Shown: positions 34,952 to 46,533, numbered from the stretch's first letter. The stretch: 64,000 nucleotides of DNA from Duganella aceris (GCF_011090165.1 NZ_JAADJT010000001.1:248001-312000); one strand, 5' to 3'. Made by a program: numbers and translations. Notes: generated from the sequence alone by a model not told the origin.

Positions 34952-36148
34952 TTAGACGCGTTCGATGATGCCGGCCGCGCCCATGCCCGCGCCGACGCAC
35001 ATGGTGACCATGCCGTATTTAAGCTTGTTGCGGATCAGTGCGTGCACCACGGTCGCGGCGCGGATCGCGCCGGTCGCGCCCAGCGGGTGGCCCAGGGCGA
35101 TCGCGCCGCCCATCGGGTTGACTTTGGCCGGATCCAGGCCCAGGTCACCGATCACCGCCAGCGCCTGTGCGGCGAAGGCTTCGTTCAGCTCAATCCAGTC
35201 CAGCTGGTCCTGGGTGATGCCGGCGGCCTTGCAAGCATCCGGAATCGCGAACTTCGGACCGATGCCCATGATTTCCGGCGGCACGCCCTTGACCGCGAAC
35301 GACGAGAACTTGGCCAGCGGAGTCAGGTTGTGCTCGCGCAGGAACTTCTCGGACACGACCAGCAGCGCGCCGGCGCCGTCGGACATCTGCGACGAGTTAG
35401 CCGCAGTGACGGAACCCTTGGCGGCGAACACCGGCTTCAGCTTGGCCAGCGATTCCATGGTCGAATCGGCGCGCGCGCCTTCGTCGGTGTCGACGGTGCG
35501 GGTCTTGACGTCGATCTCGCCGGTCACCAGGTTAGGGGTGCGGGTGATGATCTCGACCGGGGTGGTCTCATCCTTGAAGAAACCGGCCTGCTGCGCGGCG
35601 ATGGCGCGGCGGTGCGATTCGACGGCAAACGCGTCCTGCGCTTCGCGCGAGACTTTCCACTGGGTCGCCACTTTCTCGGCGGTCAGGCCCATGCCGTACG
35701 CCATGCCGACGTTTTCGTCGGTGAACATGTTCAGGTTCATCGATGGGTGGTGGCCCATCATCGGCACCATCGACATCGATTCGACGCCGCCGGCGATCAT
35801 CGCATCGGCTTCGCCGACGCGGATGCGGTCGGCCGCCATCGCCAGCGCGGTGATGCCCGAGGCGCAGTAGCGGTTGATGGTGACGCCGCCGATGGTCTTA
35901 GGCAAGCCGGCCAGCAGCACCGATTGACGCGCGATGTTGAAGCCCTGCTCGGCTTCCGGGAACGAGCAGCCGATGATGGCGTCGGTGATCAGCGCTGGAT
36001 CCAGGCCCGGCGCCTGCGCCAGCGCCGATTGCAGCACGCGCACCAGCAGGTCGTCCGGACGGGTCTTGTTGAACATGCCGCGCGGCGCCTTGCCGATCGG
36101 GGTGCGGGTCGCGGAGACGATGTATGCGTCTTGAATTTGTTTGCTCAT
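34952..36148 (-). CDS. fadA: Acetyl-CoA C-acyltransferase (3-ketoacyl-CoA thiolase)
   Basis: 398 residues, the normal thiolase length. It has the acyl-enzyme Cys in NRYCASGITALAMA (about 87-100), the GGVESMS motif, GHPLGATGA with the catalytic His (about 350), and the C-terminal CVGAGMGAAGI with the second Cys. It cleaves 3-ketoacyl-CoA to acetyl-CoA and a shortened acyl-CoA. It lies 12 nt downstream of the fadB-like gene, forming the usual partnership of the beta-oxidation complex. Confidence 0.95.
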   Translation of the reverse strand: MSKQIQDAYIVSATRTPIGKAPRGMFNKTRPDDLLVRVLQSALAQAPGLDPALITDAIIGCSFPEAEQGFNIARQSVLLAGLPKTIGGVTINRYCASGITALAMAADRIRVGEADAMIAGGVESMSMVPMMGHHPSMNLNMFTDENVGMAYGMGLTAEKVATQWKVSREAQDAFAVESHRRAIAAQQAGFFKDETTPVEIITRTPNLVTGEIDVKTRTVDTDEGARADSTMESLAKLKPVFAAKGSVTAANSSQMSDGAGALLVVSEKFLREHNLTPLAKFSSFAVKGVPPEIMGIGPKFAIPDACKAAGITQDQLDWIELNEAFAAQALAVIGDLGLDPAKVNPMGGAIALGHPLGATGAIRAATVVHALIRNKLKYGMVTMCVGAGMGAAGIIERV

Positions 36149-36160
36149 TATGTTCTTCCT

Positions 36161-38560
<2,400 letters not shown>

Positions 38561-38578
38561 GTCGTTTCCTCTAAGTTC

Positions 38579-40369
38579 TTAGAACAGGTCGGCGTCGAGC
38601 GCCATCAGGTTGGCGGAGCCCGAACGCGCCTGGCGAATCAAGGTTGCGGTTTCCGGCTGCAGGCGGGCGAAGTAGAAGCGCGCCGTCGCCAGTTTGGCTT
38701 TGTAGAAATTGTCGCCGCTGTCTTCCTTGGCCAGCGCGATTTTCGCCATCTGTGCGAAGAAGTAGCTGTAGACCATGTGGCCGACCACGCGCAGGTAAGG
38801 CACGCAGGCCGCGCCGACTTCGTCCGGATTCTGGAAGGCTTTCATGCCGATTTCCATGGTCAGCTTGGTGACTTTGTCGCCCAGGTCGCCCAGCGGGGTG
38901 ATGAATTCGCTCATCGCTTCATCGGTGCCGTTTTCTTCGACGAAGTTCTTGATCTTCTCGCCGAACTTGCGCAGCTTGGCGCCGTTGTCGCCCAGGATCT
39001 TGCGGCCCAGCAGGTCCAGCGACTGGATGGTGTTGGTGCCTTCGTAGATCAGGTTGATGCGGGCGTCGCGCACATACTGCTCCATGCCCCATTCCGAGAT
39101 GTAGCCGTGGCCGCCGAACACTTGCATCGCTTCCGAGGTGGCGATCCAGGCGTTGTCGGTGATGAAAGCCTTGACGATCGGGGTCAGCAGCGCGACTTCG
39201 TCGGCGGCTTCCTTGCGCACATCTTCGTCAGGGTGGTGCAGTTCGCGGTCGATCTGCAGCGCCACGTACGAGGTGAAGGCGCGCGCGCCTTCGGCGTAGG
39301 CCTTGCCGGTCAACAGCATGCGGCGCACGTCCGGGTGGACGATGATCGGATCGGCCGGCATTTCCGGATTCTTCACGCCCGACAGCGAACGCATCTGGAT
39401 GCGGTCCTTGGCGTAGATCAGCGCGTTCTGGTAAGCGACTTCGGTCAGGCCCAGCGACTGCATGCCGACGCCCAGACGGGCCGCGTTCATGAACACGAAC
39501 ATGGCGTTCAGGCCCTTGTTCGGCTGGCCGATGATCCAGCCGCGCGCGCCGTCCAGGTTCATCTGGCAGGTCGAGTTGCCGTGGATGCCCATTTTTTCTT
39601 CGATGGCGCCGCAGGTGATCGGGTTGCGTTCGCCGACCGAGCCGTCTTCCTTCGGCAGGTACTTAGGCACCAGGAACAGCGAGATGCCTTTCGAGCCTTC
39701 CGGCGCATCCGGCACGCGGGCCAGCACCAGGTGCAGGATGTTGTCCGCCATGTCGTGTTCGCCGGCCGAGATGAAGATCTTGTTGCCGGTGATCAGCCAC
39801 GAGCCGTCTTCCTGCGGCAGCGCTTTCGAGCGCAGCATGCCGAGGTCGGTGCCGCAGTGCGGTTCGGTCAGGCACATGGTGCCGGTCCATTCGCCGGAGA
39901 CCAGCTTCGGCAGGTAGACTTCCTTCTGGTGCGCGGTGCCGTGTTCCTTCAGGCACTCATACGCGCCGTGCGACAGGCCCGGATACATGGTCCATGCCTG
40001 GTTCGACGAGTTCAGCATTTCGTAGAACGAATTGTTCATCACCACCGGCAGGCCCTGGCCGCCGTATTCAGGATCGCAGGCCAGCGCCGCCCAGCCGCCG
40101 TCGACGTACTGCTTGTACGCTTCCTTGAAGCCTTTCGGGGTGGTCACGGTATGGGTCGCCGCGTCGTGCTTGCAACCTTCGCGGTCGCCGGAGTGGTTCA
40201 GCGGGAACAGCACTTCCGAGGTGAACTTGCCGCCCTCTTCCAGCACCTGGTTGATGATGTCGGCATCGACTTCGGCGTAGTCCGGCAATGCTTTCAGTTC
40301 CTGTTCCACATTCAGCAGCTCGTGCAGAACGAATTGCATATCCCGGATTGGCGCGACGTATTGACCCAT
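38579..40369 (-). CDS. Acyl-CoA dehydrogenase, long form
   Basis: 596 residues, about 200 longer than ordinary acyl-CoA dehydrogenases because of N- and C-terminal extensions, as in AcdH/DmdC-like enzymes. It has the FAD/substrate region TMCLTEPHCGTDLGMLRSKA (about 158-177), FISAGEHDM, and the C-terminal QVFGGHGYISEWGMEQYVRDARINLIYEGTNTIQSLDLLGRK with the catalytic-region Glu. It makes the first, FAD-linked step of beta-oxidation. AGGAG precedes the ATG. It lies 34 nt downstream of the TetR regulator and heads the enzyme genes. Confidence 0.93.
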   Translation of the reverse strand: MGQYVAPIRDMQFVLHELLNVEQELKALPDYAEVDADIINQVLEEGGKFTSEVLFPLNHSGDREGCKHDAATHTVTTPKGFKEAYKQYVDGGWAALACDPEYGGQGLPVVMNNSFYEMLNSSNQAWTMYPGLSHGAYECLKEHGTAHQKEVYLPKLVSGEWTGTMCLTEPHCGTDLGMLRSKALPQEDGSWLITGNKIFISAGEHDMADNILHLVLARVPDAPEGSKGISLFLVPKYLPKEDGSVGERNPITCGAIEEKMGIHGNSTCQMNLDGARGWIIGQPNKGLNAMFVFMNAARLGVGMQSLGLTEVAYQNALIYAKDRIQMRSLSGVKNPEMPADPIIVHPDVRRMLLTGKAYAEGARAFTSYVALQIDRELHHPDEDVRKEAADEVALLTPIVKAFITDNAWIATSEAMQVFGGHGYISEWGMEQYVRDARINLIYEGTNTIQSLDLLGRKILGDNGAKLRKFGEKIKNFVEENGTDEAMSEFITPLGDLGDKVTKLTMEIGMKAFQNPDEVGAACVPYLRVVGHMVYSYFFAQMAKIALAKEDSGDNFYKAKLATARFYFARLQPETATLIRQARSGSANLMALDADLF

Positions 40370-40403
40370 GGTTTTCTCCTGATGACTACTGTGTTTGATT
40401 TAA

Positions 40404-41006
40404 TTAAATTGGTGCTTGCGGATTGCGGTAGGTCTCGATCAAGCGTTCGAAGCCCTTGCCGGCGCGCTCCAGGCTGCCCGGGATGCGCAGGAAGCGCGCA
40501 TCGTGGTGCAACGCCAGGATCAGGCCGTACATTTCGTAGACCAGCTGTTGCGGGTCGGTGTCGGTCTTCAGGTCGCCGCATTCGACGGCTTGCTTCACGC
40601 AGCGCAGCAGGGCGCCCTGCCAGGCGCCGACCATCGCCATCAACTCTTCGCGGATCGGACCCGGACGGTCGTCGTACTCGACCGCGCCGCTGATGTAGAT
40701 GCAGCCCGAGGCCACTTCGATGGAGACCCGCTTGACCCAGCGCGCGAACATCGACTGGAGCCGCTGGATGCCGCGCGGCTCTTTGACGCTGGGGAAAAAC
40801 ACTTCCTGCTCGAAACGGTGGTGATACAGCTTCAACACTTCCAACTGCAAATCTTCACGCGATCCGAAATGCGCGAACACGCCGGATTTGCTCATGTTCA
40901 TCTTATCCGCGAGCAGACCGATGGTCAGGCCTTCCAGACCATCACGGCTGGCCAGATCCAGCGCCACATCCAGGATCGCCGCGCGGGTTAACTCGCCTTT
41001 TCGCAT
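40404..41006 (-). CDS. TetR/AcrR family regulator of the beta-oxidation operon
   Basis: 200 residues. The N-terminal helix-turn-helix is at about 8-55 (RAAILDVALDLASRDGLEGLTIGLLADKMNMSKSGVFAHFGSREDLQ), with a ligand-binding C-terminal domain (about 80-195). It is promoter-proximal to the acyl-CoA dehydrogenase, dehydrogenase/hydratase, thiolase and hydratase genes on the same strand, so it probably represses its own operon and is released by acyl-CoA, as FadR/PsrA-type TetR proteins do. That ligand is inference. A 267-bp gap upstream holds the promoter and palindromic repeat copy 2. Confidence 0.9.
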   Translation of the reverse strand: MRKGELTRAAILDVALDLASRDGLEGLTIGLLADKMNMSKSGVFAHFGSREDLQLEVLKLYHHRFEQEVFFPSVKEPRGIQRLQSMFARWVKRVSIEVASGCIYISGAVEYDDRPGPIREELMAMVGAWQGALLRCVKQAVECGDLKTDTDPQQLVYEMYGLILALHHDARFLRIPGSLERAGKGFERLIETYRNPQAPI

Positions 41007-41220
41007 AAATTTAGTTGAGGTATTAATAAGATTGCATCCCGAAGTTAAATTTAATCATGGAGAGAAAAGAGCATTCTGCTCCAGCTAAGTTTACTCCGTG
41101 TGAAAAGAATTGCGAACGCTCGTACTATTATCCACTGAGGGGTAAAAGTCAAACAGTACCGTTAGAGGTGGCGTTCTATTGCTGCGGCGCAGCATCGCAC
41201 CCCGCACGGCGATAAGTCGC

Positions 41221-41250
41221 GGGGTCTGTCCCCGGATGGGGACAGACCCC
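41221..41250 (-). repeat. Dispersed 30-bp palindrome, copy 2
   Basis: GGGGTCTGTCCCC - GGAT - GGGGACAGACCCC, perfect 13-bp arms, 24 nt downstream of the hslR stop. Compared with copies 1 and 3 the stem differs at paired positions (T-A for G-C or A-T; T-A for A-T), so each change is compensated. The rest of the gap 41007-41273 holds the upstream region of the TetR gene, which is AT-rich near 41010-41070. Confidence 0.9.
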
Positions 41251-41273
41251 TCTGACGGTGGGGTAAGGGGCTG

Positions 41274-41650
<377 letters not shown>

Positions 41651-41654
<4 letters not shown>

Positions 41655-42814
41655 GCGTATTTCCCCATTGCAAAAACCCGCATCAGCAATTTGTAGAACA
41701 CAAACGCGATCTCGTACCCGATGCGGCGGAAGTGGCCGACGTGTTCGAAGTCGGCGTAATCGATGACCACGCCGTCGGCGATGGCGTCCTCGATGTGCTT
41801 GCGCAGGCTCTGCGCAAACGCCGCGTCCTTGATGACCACGTTCGCTTCCTGGTTCAAAAACAGGCTCAAGCCGTCCACATTGCTGGAGCCCACGGTGGCC
41901 CAGTCGTCGTCGATCACCGCCACCTTGGCGTGCAACTGGGTCTTGTGATATTCCACCACTTTGACGCCGGCCGCAAGCAGCTTTGGGTAGAAGGAGTGCG
42001 CGACCGCGTCCTGCAGCCAGATTTCGCCGACGCCGATCAGCAGCGTCACCTCGACGCCGCGCTCGGCGGCGGCGGCCAGCGCATGGCGGAACTTGGCGCC
42101 CGGCGCGAAATACGGATTGGCCAGCAGCACCGTCTTGCGCGCGCGGCCCAGCGCCTGCAGGTAGGCGCGCTGGATGGTTCTGCGGTTGCGCAGGTTGTCG
42201 CGCACCACGAAACCGGCCTGCACCATGTTGTCGGCGGCGATCTTGTTCACCTTGCGCATGTCCTTGTACAGGCTGAAGCGCTTCATCAAGCCCATCTTGC
42301 CGAGGCGGCGCCACTGGGTGCAGGCTTCTTGATGAATCGACGCCACCAGCGGGCCGCGCACCTGCACCGCGAAATCCCAGCGCGGCGACGGCAAGCTCTT
42401 GGCGTGGTCGTAGTCGCAGAACAAATCGTCGTTGATGTTGATGCCGCCGACGAAGGCGACGTTGCGGTCGGTGACGCAGATCTTGCGGTGGGTGCGGGTC
42501 ACGCCGCGCTTGAACCAGGGGTTGAACACGCGGTGCTCGACGCCGGCCGCCACCAGTTGCTCATGCATGCTGCCGATCTGGCGCCGCCCGGTGCCCCACC
42601 AGTCGGTGATCATGCGCACCTGCACGCCGCGCTTGGCCGCGTTCATCAGCGCCGTCAGCACCGCCTTGCCGGTCTCGTCGCCGGCGAAGATGTAGGTCTC
42701 GAAATACACCTCGTATTGCGCGGCGTCGATGGCGCCTATCAAGGCGGGGAAATAGTCGGTGCCGGTGTGCAGCAGCTGAACATCATTATCGGCGACGAAG
42801 GTGACGTTGCGCAT
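41651..42814 (-). CDS. clsB: Cardiolipin synthase B
   Basis: 387 residues, phospholipase D superfamily, with two HKD motifs: THRKICVTDRNVAFVGG (about 108-124) and LHAKVAVIDDDWATVGSSN (about 288-306). It makes cardiolipin from phosphatidylglycerol (with phosphatidylglycerol or phosphatidylethanolamine as partner) at the inner membrane. It lies 10 nt downstream of an EEP-family gene, matching the ybhP-ybhO(clsB) pair of enterobacteria. It has no N-terminal transmembrane helices, as expected for ClsB rather than ClsA. Confidence 0.92.
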
Positions 42815-42824
42815 AGGCTCTCGC

Positions 42825-43640
42825 TCAGGCCAGCGTCAGGTTCGCAACAATCGGGGCGTGGTCGGACAGCTTGGCCCACAGGCTGCCGTGCATGACCTCC
42901 GCCGCGTCGACCTTGAAGCCGCGGACGTAGATGCGGTCCAGGCGGAAGAACGGCAGGGCCGAGGGAAAGGTCCGCGCCGGATTGACGCTGGATTTGCGCC
43001 GCAGCGTGCGCATGATCTCGTCCAGCGTCGAGCTGGAACCGATCTGGTCGAACGCCTCGACCACGCCCAGCGCGTTGCGCAGTTCGGTGCCGAGGGTGTT
43101 GCGCCAATCGTTGAAGTCGCCGGCGATGATGACCGGTTCGCCGTCCGGCGCCGATTCGCGCACGGCCGAGATCAGCGCCTGGGTCTGGCGCCGGCGGCCG
43201 GACTCGAACAGGCCCAGGTGCACCACGTAGCAGTGCACGATGCCGCGCTCGGTGTTCAGCACGCAATGCAGGATGCCGCGTTGTTCGTAGGCGTGGTCGG
43301 AGACGTCGTGGTTGGCCTGGTTGGCGATCGGGAAGGCGCTCAGCAGCGCGTTGCCGTGGTGGCCGTGGTCGTAGACCGCGTTCATGCCGTAGGCCGCGTG
43401 CAGGTGGCGCGACTCGCCGGCGAAATACTCATGCTGCGCCGCAGCGGGCCAATGCTTCTGCCCGAGTTGCTCGGCGCCGTATTTGGCGGCCTTGAGGTCG
43501 TGTTTGCCTTGCACCTCTTGCAAAAAAACCACATCGGCGTCGAACAGGCCGATCGCCTGCTTCAGCGCGAGGACGCGCGGCTCGGCGCGGATGGCGGAGA
43601 CGCCCTTGTGGATGTTGTAAGTGGCTACGCGGATTTTCAT
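42825..43640 (-). CDS. Endonuclease/exonuclease/phosphatase family protein (YbhP-like)
   Basis: 271 residues. EEP catalytic motifs in order are VATYNIHKG (6-14), FLQEVQG with the metal-binding Glu (about 39-45), CYVVHLGLFE, IIAGDFNDWRN (about 171-181) and the terminal SDHAPIVANL. The fold hydrolyses phosphodiesters; YbhP relatives next to clsB are suspected of acting on phospholipids or related substrates, but the substrate is not established. It is first in the unit with clsB and hslR, after a conserved-order block starting at fmdB. Confidence 0.9.
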   Translation of the reverse strand: MKIRVATYNIHKGVSAIRAEPRVLALKQAIGLFDADVVFLQEVQGKHDLKAAKYGAEQLGQKHWPAAAQHEYFAGESRHLHAAYGMNAVYDHGHHGNALLSAFPIANQANHDVSDHAYEQRGILHCVLNTERGIVHCYVVHLGLFESGRRRQTQALISAVRESAPDGEPVIIAGDFNDWRNTLGTELRNALGVVEAFDQIGSSSTLDEIMRTLRRKSSVNPARTFPSALPFFRLDRIYVRGFKVDAAEVMHGSLWAKLSDHAPIVANLTLA

Positions 43641-43724
43641 GCCCCCATTCTAACCCTGAGTCCGGAAACGCGGTGTTCGCCGCCGCACATAGCGTTGGAT
43701 GGTATGCGGCGGTTCAGCCAATTT

Positions 43725-43996
43725 TTATTTGACGTCGCTCAAGCGAGGATTTATCCGATTGACCGTGCTGTCTTTGTGGCCGAGCAGCAGATGCTCGACA
43801 CTGATGTCTTCATTAAGCGCGTCCCAGTGCAGGCCCTTGCCGTTACCGCTGAAAATGTATTCCGCGCGCTGTTCCTGTGTGGCGTTATTCAGTCTCGAAA
43901 AAAACTGAGCTGCACGCCCAGCGTGCGGCCATCGACCAAATGCACCCACATATTTTGCTCGTCAAAAGACAATTTCAATGCCATAGCGTTATTCAT
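43725..43996 (-). pseudogene. Frameshifted DUF2442 gene
   Basis: From ATG 43996 the frame reads a good DUF2442 start (MALKLSFDEQNMWVHLVDGRTLGVQLSFF), then hits a TGA at 43889-43891. The rest of the domain continues in another frame: RLNNATQEQRAEYIFSGNGKGLHWDALNEDISVEHLLLG, ending at 43725. The switch lies at a run of seven T on the coding strand (43898-43904); one more T restores a full frame of about 90 residues. DUF2442 proteins pair with DUF4160 proteins in toxin-antitoxin-like units. It could be a sequencing slip, decay, or a slippery site allowing some full-length product. Confidence 0.8.
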
Positions 43997-44112
43997 CAAA
44001 GTAGTCCTTCGCAGCCTTGGCCGCGCACATGAATATGCATCGGCTCGCGCGGCACGCCTTCGCTCGAATAAAAGTACAGCGCATAACCTTTGTAGCGCAA
44101 GATGACAGGCAT
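43989..44112 (-). pseudogene. Internally deleted DUF4160 gene
   Basis: From ATG 44112 the frame gives MPVILRYKGYALYFYSSEG then VPREPMHIHVRGQG, the clear N-terminus of DUF4160 (typically 80-90 residues), but stops after 38 codons at 43996. Another frame supplies a C-terminal-like KDYFDE up to 43989, as at the end of normal DUF4160 proteins. The middle of the domain appears deleted. The stop shares one base with the DUF2442 start (TGATG), the usual tight coupling of this pair. Both members are thus damaged. Confidence 0.7.
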
Positions 44113-44187
44113 GGCAAGCGGCACACGAAGTAGGAGTGAGCTTCGATGTTAGGCCGTGCATGCAGCGCCTCTTTGAGGCGGCACAAG

Positions 44188-44640
44188 CTAACGGATCTGC
44201 TGCGGCAGCTGGAGGATGGCTTCGGCGTTGGAAGAGGAGAAGCATTTGTCGGCCGCTTCCAGGTATGGCAGCCAGACGTGGTTCAGGTGCTCGCGCGGAC
44301 TCAGCGTGATGACGCTGTCGCGCGGCACTTCGACGCTGAAGACGTGCTCGGTGTTTTCGGTCACGCCCGGCGCGTAGCGGTGGCGCCAGACCGGATAGAT
44401 CGTATAGATATTGGATAGCCGCCAGTCGCGCAGCACGACGCGCTCGCCGTCGGCGACGATGCCGGTTTCCTCGAACAACTCGCGCGCGGCGGTGGCCGGC
44501 AACGGTTCGTCGGCCGCGTCCAGCGAGCCGGTCACCGATTGCCAGTAGCCGGGCCGGTCGGCGCGCTCGATCAGCAGCACTTGCAGGTCGTCCGTGTGGA
44601 TAATAACAAGCACGGATTCGGGTATCTTAAATGCGGGCAT
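44188..44640 (-). CDS. nudB: Dihydroneopterin triphosphate diphosphatase
   Basis: 150 residues from ATG 44640. The Nudix box lies at about 40-63 (GSLDAADEPLP then ARELFEETGI); the first Glu of the classic box is Asp here, while the REx2EExG core is intact. The N-terminal MPAFKIPESVLVIIHT and later WRHRYAPGVTENTEHVFSVEV match NudB, which removes pyrophosphate from dihydroneopterin triphosphate in folate synthesis. In related genomes nudB follows aspS directly; here a two-gene ATPase/TOPRIM-like unit lies between. It starts 2 nt after the upstream gene stop, so it is likely now expressed with that unit. Confidence 0.9.
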   Translation of the reverse strand: MPAFKIPESVLVIIHTDDLQVLLIERADRPGYWQSVTGSLDAADEPLPATAARELFEETGIVADGERVVLRDWRLSNIYTIYPVWRHRYAPGVTENTEHVFSVEVPRDSVITLSPREHLNHVWLPYLEAADKCFSSSNAEAILQLPQQIR

Positions 44641-44642
44641 TT

Positions 44643-45233
44643 CTAAACATTGTGAAGTTGATTGAGCCTGACGATGCATCGCGCCAAGCTTGGCGAATTT
44701 TCCTGCGCGACTTCCGGATCCCAATGATCAATAATGAAACGCGCAAGTTCAGTCGAATACAGCGGCCCTTCACTGGCAGCCTGTCCAGATCTAGGGACCA
44801 TTGCTTCACGAAGTGCTTTCGAACGCGCACCGCGAGCGAGGTTTATCATGGCCTGTTTAGGATCAGCGATCATCTCCGGATTCGATGGTATCTTCACAAT
44901 AGATATCCCAAGAAAATCTGCAACGCCTCGCCGGTCCGCCAAAATCCAAGACTCAATCTCACGTACAACCAGCCGAAAAATATGAGCTGCTGCCGGGCGA
45001 GGAAGCCATTCCTGGACTAACGCCCCTGGACATGCCGCACCGGTGTCCATAAAATCCACTAAAGTCAATAACCCGGATGCGCCCAGCGATTTATCAAAAG
45101 CGTTAATTTTTTGCGCAATGTAATTCCAGCCTTGTTTCCCGTATGTGGTTCCGGTCTCATGGTCACAGTGCGCCAACAACCGAGATGCCACGGTTGCGTC
45201 CACATACCCTTCCACCAAGAGATCTATACGCAT
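44643..45233 (-). CDS. TOPRIM-like/DUF4276-like protein, partner of the AAA ATPase
   Basis: 196 residues. The N-terminal strand with acidic residue RIDLLVEGYVDATV (3-16), the later LTLVDFMDTGA (about 56-66) with a D-x-x-D, and HIFRLVVREIESWILADRRG (about 84-103) follow the arrangement of DUF4276-type TOPRIM nuclease domains. TOPRIM domains use such Glu and Asp residues to bind metal and cut nucleic acid. The start shares one base with the ATPase stop (TAATG), so the pair is coupled. GC is about 50%, well below the flanking housekeeping genes. A nuclease effector activated by the ATPase, as in PARIS- or Gabija-like systems, is the leading inference; the exact family is not one I can name. Confidence 0.65.
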   Translation of the reverse strand: MRIDLLVEGYVDATVASRLLAHCDHETGTTYGKQGWNYIAQKINAFDKSLGASGLLTLVDFMDTGAACPGALVQEWLPRPAAAHIFRLVVREIESWILADRRGVADFLGISIVKIPSNPEMIADPKQAMINLARGARSKALREAMVPRSGQAASEGPLYSTELARFIIDHWDPEVAQENSPSLARCIVRLNQLHNV

Positions 45234-46363
45234 TAGAACGCCAGCGCTAACTGGGCAATATCTTTCGGCGCGGACTTGGGCAATATGACTTCAGCTACTG
45301 ATAAGCCATGCTTGACCATCTCCCGTTCGGTCGCATCGGCAGCCAACACTTTAGTGCCGTCCTTGCCCGGTTCAAGCCTCAAAACCTCGTCTGCTGCAAT
45401 GCCTTTGTCCCCGAGTAAGTCCTCCGAGTGAGTGCTTATAAACACTTGGCGTTTAATGCGACGCGATCGGTTAATACGCTCGATCATTTGCGGCAAACGG
45501 CTTACGACTTCGGAATGCAAAGATATTTCTGGCTCCTCAAGCAATAAGGGGCCCTCACCTTCGAACAAACTCCACAACAAGCCAAGTAAACGCAGCGTTC
45601 CATCCGATAGGTCACGCTCATATTGCTTTGCATCTACTCGACGCCAATGTTCGTACCCCACAACCAAATGCGGCGAACCCACGTCGTCCATCGCAACTTC
45701 CAACTTGGTCAACTGCGGAACGGCGACGCGCAATGCTTGTCCGATCTTCTTCAAACGCGAATCGCGCGTTCTTTCCTGTGTACGCCACATCCGCATCAGA
45801 AAATCCCTACCAAAAGGATCGTCCGCGACGGGATTGGCAGTGAATCCCTTGGGATCGCGTACAACCTGAGGTAATAAATTTTGATAAGAAACACTTCGAA
45901 AAAACTCCGAAAGCTTTCTAAACTGATGGTTAGCCACCACTTGTTCAAGCGACGTGTAAAACAATCTTTCTGGGTCAAGACCATCCTCTTTGTTTGGCCG
46001 CTTCTCGACCACAATACCGTTGCGGGAGACCACCTCTTCCTTGACCATTGGCCGGCTATTATTGTCTTGGTTGATGACAAGACGGTAATTCCATTGATCG
46101 GACTCGTCGTCTATTGCTATTTCTATGTCAATGTTTGAATACTGGCGTGCGCTCAAACAACGCAAGACCCCAATACCTCCTCTATTCACTCGAACGGCCT
46201 TTTGCAGTCCTTCTCCGGCAATATCCCTAAGAAATCGAAATACATCGAGAAAATTCGACTTTCCCGATGCATTTGGACCGATTAAGATGACTCTGGCTCC
46301 AAGGTCAACATCCACCAAGTGGAAATTGCGCCAGTTCCTCAATTTGAGGTGTTTAATCTGCAT
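45233..46363 (-). CDS. AAA_21-type ATPase of a two-gene accessory (putative defence) unit
   Basis: 376 residues. It is an ABC/SMC-like ATPase with Walker A GPNASGKSN (about 29-37) and LKLRNWRNFHLVDVDLG before it. The signature-like segment DLSDGTLRLLGLLWSLF lies at about 253-269, Walker B is LLLEEPEISLHSE, and the His switch is ISTHSEDLL. The intervening coiled coil is short, so this is a compact OLD/AriA-like ATPase rather than an SMC. It has no fused TOPRIM domain; that role falls to the coupled downstream gene. Lower GC and its position breaking the aspS-nudB neighbourhood indicate acquisition. A terminator separates it from aspS, so it probably has its own promoter in the 110 nt upstream. 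Confidence 0.85.
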   Translation of the reverse strand: MQIKHLKLRNWRNFHLVDVDLGARVILIGPNASGKSNFLDVFRFLRDIAGEGLQKAVRVNRGGIGVLRCLSARQYSNIDIEIAIDDESDQWNYRLVINQDNNSRPMVKEEVVSRNGIVVEKRPNKEDGLDPERLFYTSLEQVVANHQFRKLSEFFRSVSYQNLLPQVVRDPKGFTANPVADDPFGRDFLMRMWRTQERTRDSRLKKIGQALRVAVPQLTKLEVAMDDVGSPHLVVGYEHWRRVDAKQYERDLSDGTLRLLGLLWSLFEGEGPLLLEEPEISLHSEVVSRLPQMIERINRSRRIKRQVFISTHSEDLLGDKGIAADEVLRLEPGKDGTKVLAADATEREMVKHGLSVAEVILPKSAPKDIAQLALAF

Positions 46364-46472
46364 AGATACCTTTGCCCGACGTTGGGATATTCAAGTAAGT
46401 GCTTACCAAACCATATACAACATAGAGCATACGAAAAAAATCGACAACAAGCTACTGTCCTGATTGCAAAAG

Positions 46473-46499
46473 AAAAAGGCGCTACAAGAGCGCCTTTTT
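46473..46499 (-). terminator. Rho-independent terminator after aspS
   Basis: AAAAAGGCGCT (46473-46483) and AGCGCCTTTTT (46489-46499) form a perfect 11-bp stem with a 5-nt loop, with A and T runs on either side, so it can act in both directions. It lies 35 nt beyond the aspS stop and separates aspS from the accessory ATPase gene. Confidence 0.88.
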
Positions 46500-46533
46500 A
46501 TCACGAACGCCCGACAACGGGCGATACATGCAA

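Noticed and set aside
41656..42314. Upstream extension of the S4 protein frame opposite and within clsB
   Set aside because: The upstream part is an alternative frame of clsB; the TTG at 41654 overlapping the clsB stop gives the normal Hsp15 length.
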